Assembly (NCBI GenBank): GCA_027314845.1
Contig: DAHVAA010000118.1
Span: 1 to 5,449, forward strand
Direction of reading: 5' to 3'
Origin: Thermoplasmata archaeon
GTDB lineage: Archaea; Thermoplasmatota; Thermoplasmata; UBA184
DNA length: 5,449 bases
The stretch's first letter is position 1. Every line of letters starts with the position of its first letter. Of this stretch, positions 5,449-5,449 are shown in pieces. A program made the translations under genes and the position numbers. The notes below the pieces were generated by a model. It was not told the origin of the DNA. It searched no databases and saw only the letters and a list, made by a program, of their open reading frames with translations.

Positions 5449-5449
5449 C

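Overview
The window is archaeal. Ribosomal protein L15e, a Gins51-type GINS subunit and a PAC2-family proteasome-assembly protein are archaeal/eukaryotic-type genes. The gaps in front of several genes carry TATA-like boxes placed for leaderless or nearly leaderless transcripts. GC content is very high (roughly 70% by eye, not computed), which fills the antisense strands with long spurious open frames. Only a Gins51-type GINS protein is visible here, which would fit Thermoplasmata-like Euryarchaeota/Thermoplasmatota of high GC, but that placement is a guess.

Layout. 1-639 (-): a COG3375-type GNAT acetyltransferase whose 3' end lies outside the window. 712-1326 (+): ribosomal protein L15e, divergent from the acetyltransferase across a 72-base gap with one clear TATA box. 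1339-1809 (-): a small Toprim-domain protein, convergent with L15e. 1892-2569 (+): the GINS subunit, divergent from the Toprim gene across an 82-base gap, again with one TATA-like box. 2559-3728 (-): a MidA/NDUFAF7-type SAM-dependent methyltransferase, overlapping the GINS gene tail to tail by 11 bases. 3738-4523 (-): a PAC2-family proteasome-assembly chaperone-like protein, 9 bases upstream of the methyltransferase and probably co-transcribed with it. 4604-5386 (-): a KaiC/RadA-like P-loop-fold protein whose Walker A motif has lost its lysine and Ser/Thr. 5398-5448 (-): the last 16 codons of another gene, whose stop codon touches the strong ribosome-binding site of the KaiC-like gene.

The genes are mostly housekeeping: translation (L15e), replication (GINS, possibly Toprim), proteostasis (PAC2) and protein modification (MidA, GNAT). 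They do not form an obvious dedicated pathway. I see no mobile element, CRISPR array, tRNA or rRNA. The points most worth a second look are the apparent pseudo-ATPase, the PAC2-MidA gene pair, and the two divergent gaps that each seem to use one TATA element for two genes. I do not see convincing evidence of a wholly new multi-gene system.
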